This document shows, piece after piece, positions 1 through 8,119 of a stretch of DNA of 64,000 nucleotides; the stretch's first letter is position 1, and each line of letters begins with the position of its first letter. Made by a program: the position numbers and the translations under genes. This DNA is from an uncultured Microbacteriaceae bacterium. Lineage in GTDB: Bacteria > Actinomycetota > Actinomycetes > Actinomycetales > Microbacteriaceae. Location of the stretch: the NCBI GenBank assembly GCA_937872445.1, contig CALMSL010000050.1, forward strand, positions 1 through 64,000. Direction: 5' to 3'. Below the pieces are notes generated by a model. That model saw only the letters and a program-made list of their open reading frames with translations, was not told where the DNA came from and ran no database searches.

Positions 1-456
1 GGGGACATCGACGAGGCGGTGTCGGCCCTCGGGGTGGCGCGGGCCGGATGCGCAGATGTCCGCATCGCCGAAATTCTGCTGCGGGTCCAGCGCGAGCTGT
101 TCATCGTCGGCGCCGACCTTTCCGTGAACCCGAAACACCGGGACCGGCTGAAACCGGGGATCTCCCTCGTCGAACCGGAGATGGTGACCGGGCTCGAGCA
201 CCTCATCGACGAACTGACTACGGAGCAACCGCTCAAACCCGTGTTCCTGGTTCCCGGGTCGACTCCGCTGGAGGGCGCGATCGACTTTGCGCGCACCGTC
301 GTGAGGCGGGCCGAACGCCACACGCTGCGCGCGAAGGAGGCCGGGCACACCGTGAGCGAGCCGGTGCAGCACTACCTGAACCGCCTCTCCGATCTCGTGT
401 TCGTGCTCGCCAGGCGTGCTGCCGCGGGAACTGAGGAGCCGGTCAGCCACGACTGA
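1..456 (+). CDS. ATP:cob(I)alamin adenosyltransferase, PduO type (5' end outside window)
   Basis: The reading frame is open from base 1 (GDIDEAVSALG), which matches the early conserved GDIDEL-like segment of PduO-family enzymes, so only about the first 25 residues are missing. The visible part carries the family signatures: an all-helical pattern, the ARTVVRRAER arginine/glutamate motif that binds ATP, and YLNRLSDLVFVLAR near the C-terminus. The family transfers the adenosyl group of ATP to cob(I)alamin to make coenzyme B12. The gene ends 68 bp before the stop of sufS, which converges on it. Assignment is by motif only. Confidence 0.87.
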   Translation, partial: GDIDEAVSALGVARAGCADVRIAEILLRVQRELFIVGADLSVNPKHRDRLKPGISLVEPEMVTGLEHLIDELTTEQPLKPVFLVPGSTPLEGAIDFARTVVRRAERHTLRAKEAGHTVSEPVQHYLNRLSDLVFVLARRAAAGTEEPVSHD

Positions 457-524
457 GCGCGGGGCAGGGACTCCGTGCGGGTCGGCGGAAGAAACCGGCG
501 ACTGCGGCGAGCGGGCGACACCGG

Positions 525-1787
525 TCAGGCCCCGAAGAACGTCCTCACCTGGGCGACTCCATCGATGAGGGCGTCGACCTCGGCATCCGTCGTGTAGATG
601 GAGGTGCTGGCTCGGGTTGACGCGGCCACCCCGAGCCGGCGGTGCAGGGGTTCTGCGCAGTGATGCCCGACGCGCACGGCAATGCCGAGGTTGTCGAGGA
701 ATTGTCCGACATCGTGCGAGTGCACGCCGTCGACGAGGAAACTGGCGAGCCCCACCCGCGGTTCGCCCGGCGCGGGGCCGAGCACTCGGATGCCGGGAAG
801 CTCGCTGAGCCCGAGTGCGAGCTTCTGTCCGAGTTCCGCGTCACGCGCGTGGACGCGGTCCATGCCGAGACCTGCCAGGTATTCGGTGGCGGCAGCCAAC
901 CCGACGGCCTGGGCAACCGGCTGCGTTCCGGCCTCGAATCGGGCGGGCGAAGGGAGGAATTCGGCTCGCTCCATGGTCACGCTCGTGATCATCGAACCGC
1001 CGGTGAGGAATGGCGGCATTGCGTCGAGCAGTTCTGCCCGACCGTAGAGCACGCCGATGCCGAGCGGCCCGAGCATCTTGTGGCCGCTCAGGACCGCGAA
1101 GTCGACGTCGAGCGCGGTGACATCCAGCGGCAGGTGCGGCGCGGATTGGCAGGCATCGAGCACGACGAGTGCGCCGACCTCTCGCGCTAAAGCGACGAGT
1201 TCGGAGACGGGAGTGACCTCGCCGAGAACGTTGGACACGTGCGCGAAGGCGACAATCTTCGTGCGCTCGCCAATCACCTCGCGTGCCTGATCCAGGAGAA
1301 GACGACCACTGTCGTCGACACCGATGTAACGCAGGGTTGCGCCCGTCCGGGCGGCGAGCTCCTGCCACGGGATCAGGTACGCGTGGTGCTCAAGTTCGGT
1401 GACCACGATTTCGTCGCCCGCCCCGAGTCGGAACCGATCCGCCTCCGCGCCGCCCCGGCCGCTGCTCGCATTCGAGAACGCGTAGGCGAGCAGGTTGATC
1501 GCCGCCGTGGCGTTGCTCGTCCAGACAATCTCATTGGACCGTGCGCCAAGAAATTCGGCGAGGCGATCCCGGGCAGATTCGAACGCTTCCGTCGCTTCGC
1601 CCGCGAGGGTGTGCGCTCCGCGGTGCACTGCGGCGTTGTGATCCTCATAGAAGCGCCGTTCAGCATCGAGCACCTGCAGAGGTTTGTGGCTCGTCGCAGC
1701 CGAGTCAAGATACACGAGGGGGCGACCGTTGGTGAGCCGGGCCAGCGCGGGAAAATCCGCGCGAAGACGTTCGAAATCCAGCGGCAC
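525..1787 (-). CDS. sufS: SufS-type cysteine desulfurase
   Basis: 420-residue class V aminotransferase-fold enzyme that takes sulfur from L-cysteine (leaving alanine) for Fe-S cluster assembly. The PLP lysine is K237 in VLSGHKMLGPLGIG. The persulfide cysteine is C377 in RVGHHCAEPLHRRLG, in the short SufS-type context. DACQSAPH supplies the PLP-contacting Asp and His. A Gly/Ser/Arg-rich stretch at about residues 107-121 looks like a small insertion. The GTG start is chosen because TAGACT lies exactly six bases upstream, indicating a leaderless mRNA. Its partner sufU is nearby on the same strand but separated by two opposite-strand genes. An iron box covers the promoter's -35 region. Confidence 0.93.
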   Translation of the reverse strand: MPLDFERLRADFPALARLTNGRPLVYLDSAATSHKPLQVLDAERRFYEDHNAAVHRGAHTLAGEATEAFESARDRLAEFLGARSNEIVWTSNATAAINLLAYAFSNASSGRGGAEADRFRLGAGDEIVVTELEHHAYLIPWQELAARTGATLRYIGVDDSGRLLLDQAREVIGERTKIVAFAHVSNVLGEVTPVSELVALAREVGALVVLDACQSAPHLPLDVTALDVDFAVLSGHKMLGPLGIGVLYGRAELLDAMPPFLTGGSMITSVTMERAEFLPSPARFEAGTQPVAQAVGLAAATEYLAGLGMDRVHARDAELGQKLALGLSELPGIRVLGPAPGEPRVGLASFLVDGVHSHDVGQFLDNLGIAVRVGHHCAEPLHRRLGVAASTRASTSIYTTDAEVDALIDGVAQVRTFFGA

Positions 1788-1793
1788 AACCCC

Positions 1794-1799
1794 AGTCTA
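1794..1799 (-). promoter_or_regulatory. -10 box of sufS (leaderless)
   Basis: TAGACT on the minus strand, followed by six bases (GGGGTT) and then the GTG start of sufS. Transcription would begin at or beside the start codon; there is no Shine-Dalgarno sequence. Confidence 0.6.
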
Positions 1800-1817
1800 A
1801 TCCGCGACAAATGCGCA

Positions 1818-1836
1818 ATAGGTTAGCCTACCCTTA
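1818..1836. promoter_or_regulatory. IdeR/DtxR-type iron box
   Basis: ATAGGTTAGCCTACCCTTA matches 16 of 19 positions of the DtxR/IdeR consensus (TTAGGTTAGCCTAACCTAA). It lies in the 82-bp divergent interval between sufS and the CopD-like gene. It sits where the -35 element of the sufS promoter would be, and 34-52 bases upstream of the other start. Iron-loaded IdeR bound here would be expected to repress at least sufS. Confidence 0.7.
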
Positions 1837-1869
1837 CCAATCGGGCGTAGCGAGGAATAGGAGGAATTT

Positions 1870-2823
1870 ATGGCACATCCGTTCTTCTCCGATTCCGATC
1901 TCAGCCGCATCGAAACCCTCCAGGTCATCGTCAAGAAAGAAACACCGTTCCTCCCCAAAGTGGCTTTCGCCCTCATCACCCTCGCATCCATGGGTGGGGC
2001 CGTGTTCACCGGGCTGAGCTTCGGACTGGATGCTCCGGCGCTCGGCATGCGGTGGTTCGCAATGTGGACTCTGGCGCTCGCGGGAGGGTTCCTGGCCTGG
2101 CGCCTTTTCTACCTGCGCGAGCACGAGCACGACCTGGAGCAGGAGAAAGTCAACCTCCTCACAGCATCCTCGATGCGCCACGCCGACAAAGTCTCCAGGA
2201 TCCTCGGCGTCATGCTCGCGGTCGCGGCGGCCGGAACGCTGAGCGTCAGCTATCTCGCTTACCTGCCCGGGGTTTCCAACCTCGTCCTCGGGGGCACCCT
2301 TGTACTTGGGATTCTCATGATCGTGGGGGTGCGGAATCGTACCGTCGCCATGATGGCGATCACCGTCTCCGCCATCCTGATCGCCACGTGGGCGCTCGTC
2401 GACGCCGGAACCGACTGGCACGGCCTGGTCCGCCTCGCCCACCTCACGGCGTTCAGCCTGTGGCTCGGCGGCGCGCTCTGGAACATCGGGGTAGCGATGC
2501 CGGCCGGGCGGGAGCACCCGGATGTCACCGCAGTTCTTGCCGGGGCCCGCCAACTGGACCGCTTCCGCTGGGTGGTGCGGTTCGCGTTGCCCACGATCAT
2601 CCTGACGGGGCTCGTCATGGCGGGGGTGTACACCGCTTTACCGATCGGATGGTGGATGACTTTCCCCGGAATTCTGATCCCCCTCAAAGTGCTGGCGATC
2701 ATTGCCCTCGTCGTGGTGTTCATCACGTGTCCGTTGTTCCGGCAGTGCTCGCCGGTGCAGGGTATCTGCAACATTGACGACCTTTCCTCGGCGGATGTCC
2801 CAGTGAAAGCCTCTGCAGAGTGA
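1870..2823 (+). CDS. Polytopic membrane protein with CopD-like domain
   Basis: 317 residues with about eight predicted membrane helices. A charged cytoplasmic-looking loop (REHEHDLEQEK...) follows helix 2. The later helices resemble the CopD family, with an HLTAFSLWLGGALW motif (His then WLGG) and YTALP...PLKV. The last helix runs into a cysteine-bearing tail (CPLFRQCSPVQGIC) that could bind metal or form disulfides. A perfect AGGAGG lies seven bases before the ATG. It shares an iron box with divergent sufS and overlaps a TusA-like gene by four bases. The CopD resemblance is weak; role unknown, possibly iron/copper or sulfur related. Confidence 0.75.
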   Translation: MAHPFFSDSDLSRIETLQVIVKKETPFLPKVAFALITLASMGGAVFTGLSFGLDAPALGMRWFAMWTLALAGGFLAWRLFYLREHEHDLEQEKVNLLTASSMRHADKVSRILGVMLAVAAAGTLSVSYLAYLPGVSNLVLGGTLVLGILMIVGVRNRTVAMMAITVSAILIATWALVDAGTDWHGLVRLAHLTAFSLWLGGALWNIGVAMPAGREHPDVTAVLAGARQLDRFRWVVRFALPTIILTGLVMAGVYTALPIGWWMTFPGILIPLKVLAIIALVVVFITCPLFRQCSPVQGICNIDDLSSADVPVKASAE

Positions 2824-3080
2824 CACCCACCGTCACGGTGCTCGACAATCGCCGCACACCGTGCGCGGTAGGCCTCATCCGCGCGACGGGCGTCATGAAG
2901 AACATTCCGGCAGGCGAGGTGCTGGAAATTCACACGCGGGATCGGTTCGCACCGGTCGAGATTCCGCTGTGGGCCGCGCGGTCCGGGCATTCAACGACGA
3001 CCGTGCGCAGGGAAGGGTCGTGGCCGCTGCGCTACTGGGTGTTTTCCGTCGTGGCCGGCGGCGACCACCCGGCGACTTGA
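2820..3080 (+). CDS. TusA-like sulfurtransferase family protein
   Basis: 86 residues whose pattern fits the TusA/SirA fold: VLDNRRTPCAVGLIRATGVM at the N-terminus, with the single family cysteine at C15 (usually CP.P; here CAVG), then GEVLEIHTRDRFAPVEIPLW and a C-terminal strand YWVFSVVAGG. TusA proteins relay persulfide sulfur from cysteine desulfurases. The GTG start overlaps the stop of the CopD-like gene (GTGA), so the two are probably co-translated. The loss of the usual proline after the cysteine makes the activity uncertain. The 3' end overlaps the convergent sufU by 49 bp. Confidence 0.7.
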   Translation: MTPTVTVLDNRRTPCAVGLIRATGVMKNIPAGEVLEIHTRDRFAPVEIPLWAARSGHSTTTVRREGSWPLRYWVFSVVAGGDHPAT

Positions 3081-3508
3081 TCGAGAGCGTCTTCAAGCGC
3101 CACCCAGGCGAGCATCGCGCAGTTCACGCGAGGCGGATATTTCGACACCCCGCTCAAGGCGACCGCGTCCCCCAGAATTTCCTCTGAGCCCTCATCTTTG
3201 CCGCGGGAGTGCAGCATGGCCCGAAAGGCGGCAACGGTTTGCGTGATGTGCTCGCGGTCGGTGCCCGCAGCCAGATCGCTCAGCATGGAGGCGGATGCCT
3301 GCGAGATCGAACACCCCTGACCTTCCCAGGTCACCGTGTCGATCGCCCCACCACTCACGTGCACGCGCACCGTGATTTCGTCGCCGCAACTCCGATTTCG
3401 CTGGTGAGATTCGGCTGACGGCGCCGGGCGCAGTGCGTAGCCGTGGCGCTCGCGGGAGTGATCCAGCAGGACATCCTGATAGAGCTCGCGAAAATCGTCA
3501 CCGGCCAC
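3032..3508 (-). CDS. sufU: SufU-type Fe-S assembly protein
   Basis: 158 residues, the usual SufU length. The zinc/sulfur ligands are all present: C41 and D43 in NRSCGD, C66 in GQGCSISQAS, and C130 in RVNCAMLAW. SufU accepts the persulfide from SufS in Gram-positive bacteria. The insertion between C66 and C130 (about 60 residues) is the SufU-specific length rather than the shorter IscU spacing. The GTG start has TAGAGT six bases upstream (leaderless). It overlaps the 3' end of the TusA-like gene on the other strand. sufB, sufC and sufD are not in the window. Confidence 0.92.
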   Translation of the reverse strand: MAGDDFRELYQDVLLDHSRERHGYALRPAPSAESHQRNRSCGDEITVRVHVSGGAIDTVTWEGQGCSISQASASMLSDLAAGTDREHITQTVAAFRAMLHSRGKDEGSEEILGDAVALSGVSKYPPRVNCAMLAWVALEDALDQVAGWSPPATTENTQ

Positions 3509-3514
3509 GATTCA

Positions 3515-3520
3515 ACTCTA
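3515..3520 (-). promoter_or_regulatory. -10 box of sufU (leaderless)
   Basis: TAGAGT on the minus strand with six bases (TGAATC) before the GTG start of sufU; no Shine-Dalgarno sequence. Confidence 0.5.
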
Positions 3521-3573
3521 GGTCGCAACGGCAAACTTTGTCGCGGTCGCCCTCTGCACGCGCCAGCGACCGG

Positions 3574-4911
3574 TCAGCTCGGCATCGGGGCGTTCGGGCG
3601 TGCGTAATACCACCAGGCCAACCAGGTGCAGAACGCGCACCACACGGCGCAAATGACGAAGAACGCGTGCGGTGCCATGACCGAGAGCGATATCCCGACC
3701 AGGAACGGCCCGAATGCGCCGATCGCTGCCGTCCAGCCGATCGCGCCGCCTGCCTGGCGTGGAGGGAAGATCATCGGCATTTGCTTGAACGTCCCGGCGT
3801 TCGCGAATCCGGAGAAGAAGAAAATGATCGTCATGCCGGTGAAGAACCCGTAAAACTCGTTGACCGACGTCGGGTTCAGGAAGAACAGAGTGACGACGGT
3901 TCCCGCCGTCATTCCGAGGCCGCCGATGAAGGTGAACTTCGCGCCGCCGCCCCACCTGTCGCACAGCGGGCCAACGCCGGCCCGAACGAGCGCACCGAGC
4001 ATCGGTCCGATCCACGCCCAGGTGAGAGGGTTCGGGGCGCTTGCCCCGAACTGGTCGCTGCTGTACACGTTCAGGATGATCAACCCGGTCTGCGCCGCAA
4101 GGCCGCTGAACGCGCCGAACGACATGAGGTAGATCGCCGTCATGATCCAGGTGTGCTTGAGTCCGAAAATGTCGAGCTGCTGCCGGAAGTTGGCCTTCAC
4201 CGGCACGCTGCGGATCACCAGGATCGCCAGCGCGACGGCGAGAAGCACCCACGGAATAAGCACGAGACCGCCGTTGTGCAACCAGACGAGCTTTCCCTCA
4301 GAGTCGCTCTGCGGGGTCAGGATCGCGGTTCCGAACAAACCGAACCCGACCACCCAGGGCAGAAGAAGCTGCATGACGCCGATGCCGAGGTTGCCGATTC
4401 CGGCCTGGATGCCGAGCGCAGTGCCGGCGAGTCTCTTCGGAAAGTAATAGCTCGTGGAGGCCATGAGTCCGGAGAAACTGCCGCCACCGACCCCCGCAGC
4501 AAACGCGAGAGACAGGAGCACCCAGAACGGAGTCGTGGTGTCCCGCGCGGCAAGGGCCCAGCCGAAGAGGGGGAGCACGAGGAGCGCTCCGCTGAACGAC
4601 ACCAGGAGGCGGCTGCCCATGATCGGCGGGAGGAACATGAACACGAGGCGCAGCACCCCGCCGGCGAGCCCCGGCACGGCCACCAGCCAATAGAGCTGCT
4701 CCTTCGTGAGCAGGTCGACGCCCTCGGCTCGGATGTCGTTGAGCCGCGGCGCGATCGCGCTCACGAGGAACCACGCCGCGAAGGCAAGGATCATCGTGTA
4801 GGTGGTCACCCACAGGGTGCGCCACGCGAGCTTCTTATCCCAGGTGGTCTCGTCTTCCGGGTTCCAGTTGGACAGGTCCGGCTTGAGCGCCGATCCAGCG
4901 ACCGAGGTCAT
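3574..4911 (-). CDS. narK: NarK-type nitrate/nitrite transporter (MFS)
   Basis: 445-residue major facilitator with about 12 membrane helices. The glycine-rich nitrate signature appears as GVGGGSFSGLMASTSYYFPKRLAGTALGIQAGIGNLGIGVMQ in the first half, with a related segment (FFFSGFANAGTFKQMPMIFP) in the second half. It would import nitrate and/or export nitrite for the cytoplasmic-facing reductase. It is the last gene of narGHJIK, 27 bp after narI. ATG at 4911 is preferred over a TTG one codon upstream because an AAAGG ribosome site is well spaced from it. Confidence 0.92.
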   Translation of the reverse strand: MTSVAGSALKPDLSNWNPEDETTWDKKLAWRTLWVTTYTMILAFAAWFLVSAIAPRLNDIRAEGVDLLTKEQLYWLVAVPGLAGGVLRLVFMFLPPIMGSRLLVSFSGALLVLPLFGWALAARDTTTPFWVLLSLAFAAGVGGGSFSGLMASTSYYFPKRLAGTALGIQAGIGNLGIGVMQLLLPWVVGFGLFGTAILTPQSDSEGKLVWLHNGGLVLIPWVLLAVALAILVIRSVPVKANFRQQLDIFGLKHTWIMTAIYLMSFGAFSGLAAQTGLIILNVYSSDQFGASAPNPLTWAWIGPMLGALVRAGVGPLCDRWGGGAKFTFIGGLGMTAGTVVTLFFLNPTSVNEFYGFFTGMTIIFFFSGFANAGTFKQMPMIFPPRQAGGAIGWTAAIGAFGPFLVGISLSVMAPHAFFVICAVWCAFCTWLAWWYYARPNAPMPS

Positions 4912-4941
4912 CAAAGGCCTTTCGAGTTGAGAGAGGTGGGA

Positions 4942-5730
4942 CTAGCGGTCTCGGCCAACCGGTTGCTTCTGGCGCGACTGCCTCGTCGCAGGAAGCTTGC
5001 TGGGCTCCCAGCCGGGACGGACGGCACGCGCCCCGCGGTGCGCATCCCGCGAACGGTAGACAACGTAGGGGCGGAACAGATACATGAGCGGCACGGACAT
5101 CACGTGCACGAGGCGCGTGTACGGCCAGATCAGGAACAATGCGGTGGCGGTGAGGGCGTGCAGCTGGAACATGAGCGGAACACCGACCATGAGGCTCGCG
5201 TCCGGCCGGAACAGGATAAGGCTGCGGCTCCACGGCGAAATCGTTCCGCGATAGTCGTATCCGGCGCCCAGCACCTGGAATTGGATGACGGCGATCGTGC
5301 CGAGAATGATCGCGCTGGCCAGAAAGAAGTACATGACGACATCCATGACCGTGGTCACCCGCGCGACGCGGCGGATGGCGCCACGACGTGATAACAGGAT
5401 CACCATACCCGCGATCGTGATGAGCGCGACGATCGTGCCGAGCCACGTCGCACCGAGGTGATACATGTGTTCGGTGATGCCGAAGAATTCCAGCCACTCG
5501 CGCGGGATGAGGAGCCCAACGACGTGTCCCGCGAACACCCCGAGGATGCCGTAGTGGAACATGGGTGAGCCCCACTTCAGCAACTTCGTCTCGTAGGTCT
5601 GGCTTGACCTCGACGTCCAGCCGAACTTGTCATAGCGGAATCGGAGGATGGGCCCGACGATGAAGCTCGCTGCCGCAACATAAGGGAACGCGACCCAGAG
5701 CAGCACATCCGCGTACGTCACTTCATTCAT
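4942..5730 (-). CDS. narI: Respiratory nitrate reductase gamma subunit (cytochrome b)
   Basis: 262 residues with five membrane helices. This subunit anchors NarGH and passes electrons from menaquinol through two b hemes. Candidate heme ligands are the histidines in the GHVVGL and TEHMYHLG region and the pair in LHALTATALFLIWPYTRLVHVMS. The C-terminus has a basic tail of about 30 residues beyond the usual end (RSRDAHRGARAVRPG...), probably disordered. The ATG overlaps the narJ stop as ATGA, indicating translational coupling. Confidence 0.94.
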   Translation of the reverse strand: MNEVTYADVLLWVAFPYVAAASFIVGPILRFRYDKFGWTSRSSQTYETKLLKWGSPMFHYGILGVFAGHVVGLLIPREWLEFFGITEHMYHLGATWLGTIVALITIAGMVILLSRRGAIRRVARVTTVMDVVMYFFLASAIILGTIAVIQFQVLGAGYDYRGTISPWSRSLILFRPDASLMVGVPLMFQLHALTATALFLIWPYTRLVHVMSVPLMYLFRPYVVYRSRDAHRGARAVRPGWEPSKLPATRQSRQKQPVGRDR

Positions 5731-6455
5731 GCCCGCACTCCTTCACTAGTGGCACCGGCCGGGGTGAACGGCGCGAGTGCGCCGAGGAACGTGGTGACGC
5801 CAACCATTTCCGTTGGCGGTCCGTCGTTGACAAGCTTCAGGTAGCGTTCCCGGGTCTCATCATCGATGTCCGGGAAGGAGCGGCAGACCGCGGCAACGAC
5901 GTGCCAGTACGGGCTTTCAAAAGATTCGAGCGCCATGCGAAGAACTTCGATCCCTTCGCGGTGGGCGGCGAGCAATTCGCTCGCAATGGGCGAATCGCTC
6001 CGCGCCGAGAACTCCAGCACCATGGGCAGATAGTCGGGGAGTTCGCCGGCCACGGCCTCCCAGCCTGCAGCCCGATACGCCTCCACGAAACTCACGAGCG
6101 CCATGCCACGACGGCGCGTGTCGCCGGTCGAATAGTACGTCAGGTAGGGGCAGCACTTGCGTTTCTGGTCGAAGATCGACGTGAAGTGCGCTTCGAGATC
6201 CTTCTGGCTCATGCCGGAGGCGGCTGCCAGAAATGCGGCGAACTCGGAAGCGATTTCCGCCGGCAGCGACGATACGGCTGCGGCAACGCGATCGAAGTGC
6301 GCGCGCCGTTCCGGATTCGGGTAATCGAGAAGGATGGATGCCGCCATGTGGACGGTCCTGCGCTGCCCGTCCGTGAGGGCGGAGGCGTTGAGCTTCTTTG
6401 GCGGCTTCTTTCGTCGGCCACCGGGAACGGTTCGCCGTTCCGCAGCAATGGTCAT
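5727..6455 (-). CDS. narJ: Nitrate reductase assembly chaperone NarJ
   Basis: 242 residues of the NarJ/DMSO-reductase chaperone family (Nitrate_red_del), which holds apo-NarG in the cytoplasm until the molybdenum cofactor is inserted. Typical pieces are LLDYPNPERRAHFDRV, the central FDQKRKCCPYLTYYSTGDTRRRGMAL block and YLPMVLEFSA. The start at 6455 is chosen because its ATG overlaps the narH stop (ATGA). A longer open frame upstream only shadows narH. The N-terminus carries a short basic stretch (GGRRKKPPKK) before the conserved domain. Confidence 0.94.
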   Translation of the reverse strand: MTIAAERRTVPGGRRKKPPKKLNASALTDGQRRTVHMAASILLDYPNPERRAHFDRVAAAVSSLPAEIASEFAAFLAAASGMSQKDLEAHFTSIFDQKRKCCPYLTYYSTGDTRRRGMALVSFVEAYRAAGWEAVAGELPDYLPMVLEFSARSDSPIASELLAAHREGIEVLRMALESFESPYWHVVAAVCRSFPDIDDETRERYLKLVNDGPPTEMVGVTTFLGALAPFTPAGATSEGVRA

Positions 6456-8119
6456 GCCGGGCTCCCGGATTCCGCGGGCGGGAACATTCCGTTCGTGATG
6501 CCGCTCTTGCCGTTCCAGTTGAGGAGGTTCATCCTGCCTGACGTCGACGGTTCGGTCGGATCGGTGAGGTTCTTCAGCGAATGGAAGCTTTCCACCGTGG
6601 CATCGATGGGGGTGCCCGGGATCCGCGCGGTGGCCAGAACGTCTCCGGTGGAGCGCGCTCCACCCATCCCTGGGCCGCCGTCGGTGTCGAGCGAGCACGC
6701 GAAGTCTTCCAGATCGCGCGCTGATTCGACGTGCGCCTTGGGGATCACGTAGCGGTCCTCGTACTTCGCGATGGCGAGCAGCCGGTACATCGCCTCGATT
6801 TCCTTGCCCGTCATGCCGACCGCGTGCGCAATGTTCTCGTTCGCCTCGTTTCCGAGGTTGAGGTCGCGCATGTACGAGCGCATTGCGGCGAGTTTCTTGA
6901 GGGACTTCTCGATCGGAACCGTGTCGCCGGCGGTGAACAGTCCGGCGAGGTACTCGACCGGGATGCGGAGCTTGTCGATGGCCGCGAACAGGTTGCGCAC
7001 ATCCTCGCCGTCCGCGCCGCTGTTGGAGACGACATCCACGACGGGCGAGAGCGGCGGGATGTACCAAACCATCGGCATCGTGCGGTACTCGGGGTGCAGG
7101 GGCAGCGCGACCTTGTACTCGCTGATGAGCTTGTAGATGGGGCTGTTCTGCGCGGCCTCGATCCAGTCGTCCGCGATGCCGTCCTTCTTCGCCTGGGCGA
7201 TGACCGCAGGGTCGAACGGGTCGAGCATGACGGAGCGCTGCGCGTCCAGGAGCTCGTGCTCATCCTCGATGGATGCGGCCTCCAGCACGCGGTCTGCGTC
7301 ATACAGCATGAGGCCGAGGTAGCGCAGGCGCCCAACGCACGTCTCGGAGCAGATCGTGGGCTTGCCCTGCTCGATGAGCGGGTAGCACAGCGTGCACTTC
7401 TCGGCCTTGTTCGTCTTGTGGTTGAAGTAGACCTTCTTGTAGGGGCACGCGGAGACGCACATCCGCCAGCCGCGGCAGTCGTCCTGATCGACGAGCACGA
7501 TGCCGTCTTCCTCGCGCTTGTACATCGCGCCGGAGGGGCAGGCCGAAACGCAGGAGGGGTTCAGGCAGTGCTCGCAAATGCGCGGCAGATAGAACATGAA
7601 GGTGTTCTCGAACTCCATCTTCACGTGATCGCTCATGTGCTCGAGGATCGGGTCCTTGTGCGCCGTCTCCTGCGAGCCGCCCAGGTCGTCGTCCCAGTTG
7701 CCCGACCATGTGATGTCCATATTTTCGCCGGTGAGAAGGGACTTCGGCCTGGCGACGGGTCCGTTCTTGGTCTGCGGCGCGCTCGACAGCATGTCGTAGT
7801 CGTAGGTCCACGGCTCGTAGTAGTCGTCGATCGTCGGCAGGTCGTTGTTGGAGAAGATGTTGATCAGCTTCTTCAGCCGCCCACCGGACTTCAACTTCAG
7901 GCGGCCGTTCTTGTTGCGAACCCAGCCGCCGTTCCACTTCTCCTGATCCTCGTACCGGCGCGGATAGCCGAGACCTGGACGCGTCTCGACATTGTTGAAC
8001 CACACATATTCCATGCCGTCGCGGTTCGTCCACACCTGCTTGCACGTCACCGAGCAGGTGTGACAGCCAATGCACTTGTCGAGGTTCATCACCATCGACA
8101 TCTGGGCCATAACGCGCAT
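6452..8119 (-). CDS. narH: Respiratory nitrate reductase beta subunit (Fe-S)
   Basis: 555 residues. Four cysteine clusters are visible: CIGCHTCSVTCK (C16-C26), CEHCLNPSCVSACP, CRGWRMCVSACP and CTLCYP...CSETCVG. The tryptophan in the third cluster (CRGW) is the normal NarH substitution that gives a [3Fe-4S] centre. The protein carries electrons from NarI to NarG. The ATG start at 8119 overlaps the narG stop (TGATG). An open frame continues upstream of it but only shadows narG. The length and all cluster spacings are standard. Confidence 0.95.
   Translation of the reverse strand: MRVMAQMSMVMNLDKCIGCHTCSVTCKQVWTNRDGMEYVWFNNVETRPGLGYPRRYEDQEKWNGGWVRNKNGRLKLKSGGRLKKLINIFSNNDLPTIDDYYEPWTYDYDMLSSAPQTKNGPVARPKSLLTGENMDITWSGNWDDDLGGSQETAHKDPILEHMSDHVKMEFENTFMFYLPRICEHCLNPSCVSACPSGAMYKREEDGIVLVDQDDCRGWRMCVSACPYKKVYFNHKTNKAEKCTLCYPLIEQGKPTICSETCVGRLRYLGLMLYDADRVLEAASIEDEHELLDAQRSVMLDPFDPAVIAQAKKDGIADDWIEAAQNSPIYKLISEYKVALPLHPEYRTMPMVWYIPPLSPVVDVVSNSGADGEDVRNLFAAIDKLRIPVEYLAGLFTAGDTVPIEKSLKKLAAMRSYMRDLNLGNEANENIAHAVGMTGKEIEAMYRLLAIAKYEDRYVIPKAHVESARDLEDFACSLDTDGGPGMGGARSTGDVLATARIPGTPIDATVESFHSLKNLTDPTEPSTSGRMNLLNWNGKSGITNGMFPPAESGSPA

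Noticed and set aside
3433..5391. 652-codon plus-strand open frame opposite narK/narI
   Set aside because: High-GC antisense shadow: Arg/Glu/His-rich, no domain, while the minus strand encodes clear NarK and NarI.
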